Below are positions 60,632 through 64,000 of a stretch of DNA of 64,000 nucleotides, one piece after another (the first letter of the stretch is position 1; the number at the start of each line of letters is the position of its first letter). This stretch comes from Rufibacter sediminis (GTDB lineage Bacteria > Bacteroidota > Bacteroidia > Cytophagales > Hymenobacteraceae): NCBI RefSeq assembly GCF_014269285.1, contig NZ_JACOAF010000022.1, positions 124,001 through 188,000 on the forward strand. The letters are read 5' to 3'. The notes under the pieces were generated by a model. The model saw nothing but the letters and a program-made list of their open reading frames with translations. It did not search any database and was not told where the DNA came from. The position numbers were made by a program, and so were the translations under genes.

Positions 60632-61627
60632 ATGTTGCATCACTCCATGCTCCGGTACGCCGGCGTAGCCCTTTTTAGTACCTTTCTCTTAGGTTCCTGT
60701 ACCTCCACCAAAAAATACGAATCTGTGCTGGCCCAGAAGGTGAAGCTGGAACGCGACAAAGCCGACTGCCAAAGCGCCCTCTCCAAGTCCAGAAAAGAAA
60801 GTGCTGATCTCTCCAAGCAAGTAGCCAGCCTCACTGAGTACCGCTCCCAACTGGCCGCCGACACCACCCTGCTGGGCGGCACCCTCCGGAAAACCCAGTC
60901 GCTGTACGCCGATCTGAGCAGCACCTATGACAAGCTCATCAAGAACCATGACCGCCTCATGGCCAACAGCGCGCTGGAGTCTTCCAAACTCTCCAAAGAC
61001 TTGTCGCGCCGCGATGAGGAGCTGAACAAACTGAACGAGACCCTGACCAAGAACCGCTCGCAGTTAGACCAGCTCAGCAAAGACCTGAAAACCCGCGAAG
61101 AGCGCCTGAACGAGCTGGAGCGCATCCTCGCCGAAAAAGACAAGGCGGTGAACGCCCTGCGCGCCAAAGTAAGCAACGCCCTGCTGGGTTTCAACAGCAA
61201 AGACCTCTCCGTGGATGTGCGCAACGGCAAAGTGTACGTGTCGCTTTCTGAGCAGCTGCTGTTCAAATCCGGCTCCACCAAAGTAGACGTGAAAGGCCAG
61301 GACGCCCTCCGCAAACTGGCTACCGCCCTCAAAGACCAGCAAGACGTGAACGTGGTGGTGGAAGGCCACACCGATGATGTTCCTGTTTCCAGAGGCACCG
61401 CCGGCATGCAGGACAACTGGGACCTGAGCGTGCTGCGCGCCACTGAGATCACCCGCATCCTGACCAACGCCGGTCTGGCGGGCACCAAAATCACCCCATC
61501 CGGCCGCGCCGAGAACGTGCCGCTGGACGCTGCCAAAACCGCCGAAGCCCGCCAGAAGAACCGCCGCACCGAGATCATCCTCACACCTAAACTGGACGAG
61601 CTCTTCCAGATTTTGGAGGCCAACTAA
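60632..61627 (+). CDS. OmpA-family lipoprotein, long coiled coil (paralogue)
   Basis: 331 residues from the ATG at 60632; the frame is open from 60416 but that part translates a palindrome and lacks a signal. Signal ends LLGSC, then a coiled coil of about 160 residues rich in Lys/Ser/Leu/Asp, then the same OmpA domain as its neighbour (LLFKSGSTKVDVKGQDALRK, VVEGHTDDVPV, NWDLSVLRATEITRIL). Probably a duplicate whose coiled coil has grown to span a larger distance to peptidoglycan. Confidence 0.9.
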   Translation: MLHHSMLRYAGVALFSTFLLGSCTSTKKYESVLAQKVKLERDKADCQSALSKSRKESADLSKQVASLTEYRSQLAADTTLLGGTLRKTQSLYADLSSTYDKLIKNHDRLMANSALESSKLSKDLSRRDEELNKLNETLTKNRSQLDQLSKDLKTREERLNELERILAEKDKAVNALRAKVSNALLGFNSKDLSVDVRNGKVYVSLSEQLLFKSGSTKVDVKGQDALRKLATALKDQQDVNVVVEGHTDDVPVSRGTAGMQDNWDLSVLRATEITRILTNAGLAGTKITPSGRAENVPLDAAKTAEARQKNRRTEIILTPKLDELFQILEAN

Positions 61628-61962
61628 TAAGTACGCTTACCATCTCCGGCTTCGCCGATGTCTGATTTAAGCACATTTTCACCAAAACACCCTTAAAACA
61701 GTGGCCGCCTGCGCTGCTGCTTCAAGGGTGTTTTTCTTTAAAGATCGATGATCTCCTTTCCTGGTCAATTGATCTTTCTAATCCTTGCAAGTCAAGACTG
61801 GCACAAGAGGCATACAGCCTAGGTACTGGCCTGAACTTGCGCTGTATGCGGGTGAAAGCGGCCGCCTGCGGGTAGGTTTTGGCAGCCTCTTTCACAAATA
61901 CATAAAAGAGGCTACCTTTAGGCCTGTATTCCCGCTACCATTCTAAGAGAAGAGACTAGTTC
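61628..61962. other. Intergenic with palindrome and hairpin
   Basis: It contains a GTTT palindrome (61661-61702, GATTTAAGCACATTTTCACC / AAAACACCCTTAAAACAG) and a hairpin AGCCTCTTT / AAAGAGGCT (61884-61913) about 50 bp before the MaoC gene that could be a leader structure. No gene seen. Confidence 0.5.
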
Positions 61963-62427
61963 ATGAGCAAAATAATCATCCGCAGTTTTGAAGAGCTGCA
62001 ACAGTACGAAGGAACCGAAATGGGTGTGTCTGAGTACCACACCATCACGCAGGAGCAGATCAACCTGTTTGCAGACGCCACCTTAGACCACCAGTGGATT
62101 CACCTGGATGCGGAGCGCGCCCAAACCGAGTCTCCTTTCAAGAGCACCATCGCGCACGGCTACCTGACCGTATCCTTGCTGCCTTATCTCTGGGGGCAGA
62201 TCATCCAGATAGAGAACCTGAAAATGCAGGTGAACTATGAGATTGAGAGCCTTCGGTTCAACCAGGCCGTGGTGGTCAACTCTGCGTTGCGCCTGCGTGT
62301 GAAACTGCTCTCGGCCAAGGATCTGCGCGGCGTAATCAAAGCCCGCCTGGAAGTGACCATGGAAATTGAGGACAGCCGCAAACCAGCCTTCACCGGGGTC
62401 ATCACGTTCCTGTACCATTTCAACTAA
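61963..62427 (+). CDS. MaoC-family dehydratase
   Basis: 154 residues, single hot-dog domain. It has TQEQINLFADATLDHQWIHL with the catalytic Asp and His pair, SPFKSTIAHGYLTVSLLPYL, and a C-terminal strand with GVIKARLEVTMEIED. R-specific enoyl-CoA hydratase-like. Substrate unknown. Followed by a GTTT palindrome with an exceptionally long stem. Confidence 0.9.
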   Translation: MSKIIIRSFEELQQYEGTEMGVSEYHTITQEQINLFADATLDHQWIHLDAERAQTESPFKSTIAHGYLTVSLLPYLWGQIIQIENLKMQVNYEIESLRFNQAVVVNSALRLRVKLLSAKDLRGVIKARLEVTMEIEDSRKPAFTGVITFLYHFN

Positions 62428-62470
62428 CCGCAGCAGCCCTCGCAAGCGACTTCCTATCTGCTTCTGTTTT

Positions 62471-62520
62471 GACTTCCGTTTAGGGGCCGTTTTCTCAAAA
62501 ATGGCCCCTAAACGGAAGTC
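62471..62520. repeat. GTTT palindrome with near-perfect full stem
   Basis: GACTTCCGTTTAGGGGCC, GTTTTCTCAAAAAT, GGCCCCTAAACGGAAGTC. The outer 18 bp pair perfectly. Confidence 0.9.
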
Positions 62521-62591
62521 CTGCGTTAGGCCCTTTCTGAACCATTGCCGCGCAGAGCCAGTATGATAGCTTTTAGTCAAGACAGAATACT

Positions 62592-63665
62592 ATGAGCACT
62601 CTCTTCACGCCTTTACAGATAAGAAACCTCCAACTGAAAAACCGAATTGTGGTTTCGCCCATGTGTCAATACTCGGCGCAGGACGGGTTTGCCAATGACT
62701 GGCATTTGGTGCATCTGGGAAGCCGGGCAGTGGGCGGTGCCGGGCTCATCCTCTTTGAAGCCACCGCCGTTTCGCCGGAAGGCCGCATTACGCCAGACGA
62801 TTTGGGCCTCTGGCAAGACGAGCACATGCCGTTTCTGCAGCGCATCGTTTCGTTTATAGAAAGCCAGGGATCAGTGGCCGGAGTTCAGCTGGCGCACGCC
62901 GGACGCAAGGCCAGCCACCAGTCGCCCTGGAAAGGCGGGGCCGCCATTCCGCCAGACGCCGAAAGTGGTTGGCAGACCGTGGCTCCCAGCGCCGTTCCTT
63001 TTCTGGAAACTGAACCTACTCCCCTGGCCCTGGACCAAGCCGGCATAGCCAAAGTGATCGCTGATTTCAGGGAGGCCGCTCGCCGGGCGCTGGAAGTGGG
63101 ATTCAAAGTGATTGAACTGCACGGCGCGCACGGGTATCTGCTGCATGAGTTCCTCTCGCCGCTGAGCAACCACCGCACCGATGCCTACGGCGGTTCCTTC
63201 GAGAACCGCATCCGATTGCTGCTGGAAGTAACCAAAGCCGTGCGGGAAGTGTGGCCTCTGGAAAATCCATTGTTCGTGCGCCTCTCCGCCACCGACTGGA
63301 CCGAAGGCGGCTGGACCGAGGAAGACTCCATCCAACTGGCCAGCATCCTGAAAGAGCACGAGGTAGATCTGATTGACTGCTCTACCGGCGGAAACGTACC
63401 CAAAGCGCCCATTCCCGTAGGGCCGCTGTACCAGGTGCGCTTCGCGGAAAGCATCAAAAAGCAGGCGGGCATCATGACCGGCGCCGTAGGCATCATCACA
63501 ACCGCCCAGGAAGCCGAAACCATTATTTCCACTGGCCAAGCCGATCTGGTGCTTATCGCCCGGCAATCGCTCCGCGATCCTAATTTCCCGCTGCGGGCGG
63601 CGCATGAACTACACACCGAGGTGGAATGGCCGGTGCAGTATGAACGGGCGCAGTTCCGGTCCTAA
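62592..63665 (+). CDS. Old Yellow Enzyme family NADH:flavin oxidoreductase (YqjM-like)
   Basis: 357 residues, FMN TIM barrel. VVSPMCQYSAQDGFANDWHL with the YqjM-type redox Cys, ATAVSPEGRITPDDLGLW, GVQLAHAGRKAS, ELHGAHGYLLHEFLSPLSNH, then NRTDAYGGS-type RTDAYGGSFENRIRLLLEV, and DLVLIARQSLRDPNF. It reduces activated C=C bonds with NADPH. Single gene. Confidence 0.93.
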   Translation: MSTLFTPLQIRNLQLKNRIVVSPMCQYSAQDGFANDWHLVHLGSRAVGGAGLILFEATAVSPEGRITPDDLGLWQDEHMPFLQRIVSFIESQGSVAGVQLAHAGRKASHQSPWKGGAAIPPDAESGWQTVAPSAVPFLETEPTPLALDQAGIAKVIADFREAARRALEVGFKVIELHGAHGYLLHEFLSPLSNHRTDAYGGSFENRIRLLLEVTKAVREVWPLENPLFVRLSATDWTEGGWTEEDSIQLASILKEHEVDLIDCSTGGNVPKAPIPVGPLYQVRFAESIKKQAGIMTGAVGIITTAQEAETIISTGQADLVLIARQSLRDPNFPLRAAHELHTEVEWPVQYERAQFRS

Positions 63666-63688
63666 CCTTTCATAAGTTCCTCAATATG

Positions 63689-63738
63689 GCATTGCGTTTA
63701 GAGGCTCTTTTTGGGAAAAGAGCCTCTAAACGCAATGC
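63689..63738. repeat. GTTT palindrome with perfect full stem
   Basis: GCATTGCGTTTAGAGGCTCT, TTTTGGGAAA, AGAGCCTCTAAACGCAATGC. It lies between convergent genes and is the most regular copy in the window. Confidence 0.92.
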
Positions 63739-63780
63739 TTTTTACGTGCATCCATCAGCTAAAGCTTTAGAATCAGCTCG

Positions 63781-64000
63781 CTAGAATTTCAGCATAAAGT
63801 CCGTGAGGTTATCGCTGCGGTCCAGGCAAAGGCGCTTCCGGAGGCGGTAGCGGCTGATCTCCACGCCGCGCACGGAGATGTTGAGCAACTGGGCGATGTC
63901 TTTGGTGGTGAGGTTCAGGCGCAGATACGTGCTGAGTTTGATTTCCTGCGGCGTGAGGTTGGGAAACTGATCCTGCAACCGATGGATAAAGTCGCCGTGC
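63781..64000 (-). CDS. LuxR-type HTH regulator, C-terminal part (partial)
   Basis: The frame is open to the end of the window, so only the last 73 or so codons are visible. The sequence has FPNLTPQEIKLSTYLRLNLT, then TKDIAQLLNISVRGVEISRY and RLRKRL, the four-helix LuxR/GerE DNA-binding domain. This form of recognition helix (ISVRGVEISRYRLRKRL) is common in Bacteroidota two-component-like or TPR-fused regulators. The sensor or TPR part would lie beyond the window. Confidence 0.82.
   Translation of the reverse strand, partial: HGDFIHRLQDQFPNLTPQEIKLSTYLRLNLTTKDIAQLLNISVRGVEISRYRLRKRLCLDRSDNLTDFMLKF

Noticed and set aside
1-64000. CRISPR array
   Set aside because: Repeats are inverted and variably spaced; no regular direct repeats with unique spacers were seen.

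Overview
The window looks like chromosomal DNA from a Bacteroidota bacterium, most likely of the Cytophagales/Hymenobacteraceae (Rufibacter- or Pontibacter-like). The assignment is inference. It rests on a TonB-dependent receptor with an N-terminal carboxypeptidase-regulatory domain, many SPII lipoproteins, a DUF4385 protein, small REP-associated transposases, and at least one TTTG-N19-TAnnTTTG type promoter. No tRNA, rRNA or CRISPR array was seen.

Layout. 1-13.8 kb is mostly housekeeping or envelope: dnaE 3' end, a RAYT transposase beside its own REP palindromes, an MRJP-type lipoprotein, an M50-like membrane protein, trxA, a large exported protein, an AT-rich GT-C glycosyltransferase, DUF4385, dsbD and a CNNM/CorC-type protein. 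14.4-25.6 kb is a compact + strand sugar-modifying and glycosyltransferase cluster: SDR, NDP-sugar epimerase, a glycosidase-like/epimerase fusion, zinc dehydrogenase, Gfo/Idh oxidoreductase, one GT4 and three CgeB-like GTs. 25.8-42 kb carries a carboxylesterase, a DUF1080 protein, a second RAYT, a deacetylase, a TIGR04290-type methyltransferase, NUDIX, a PycTM-like membrane protein, a GH5-like protein, a phosphatase, a pyruvyl transferase/FrhB pair, a GT9-like enzyme and a glycosidase-like protein whose TIM barrel appears circularly permuted. Together 14-42 kb looks like one or two loci making and decorating an unidentified saccharide.

44.8-48.6 kb is an AT-rich block of minus-strand orphan genes separated by attC-like palindromes. 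The start of each unit is complementary to its own downstream core, which is the signature of integron cassettes. No integrase is in the window, so it may be a CALIN. 48.7-64 kb returns to core genes: gamma carbonic anhydrase, radical SAM/SPASM, TonB receptor, nth, MBL hydrolase, DUF2238, three OmpA-family proteins, accD, MaoC, an Old Yellow Enzyme and the C-terminus of a LuxR-type regulator.

The strongest unexplained signal is a palindrome family of roughly 35-50 bp. Its core reads approximately GTTTtaGGcCTGTTTTC / GAAAACAGgCCtaAAAC, and about 30 copies sit between genes across the whole window. Some are extended by copy-specific outer stems. At least seven other REP/REPIN-like families lie in the same intergenic regions, some nested in one another and one inside a RAYT reading frame.
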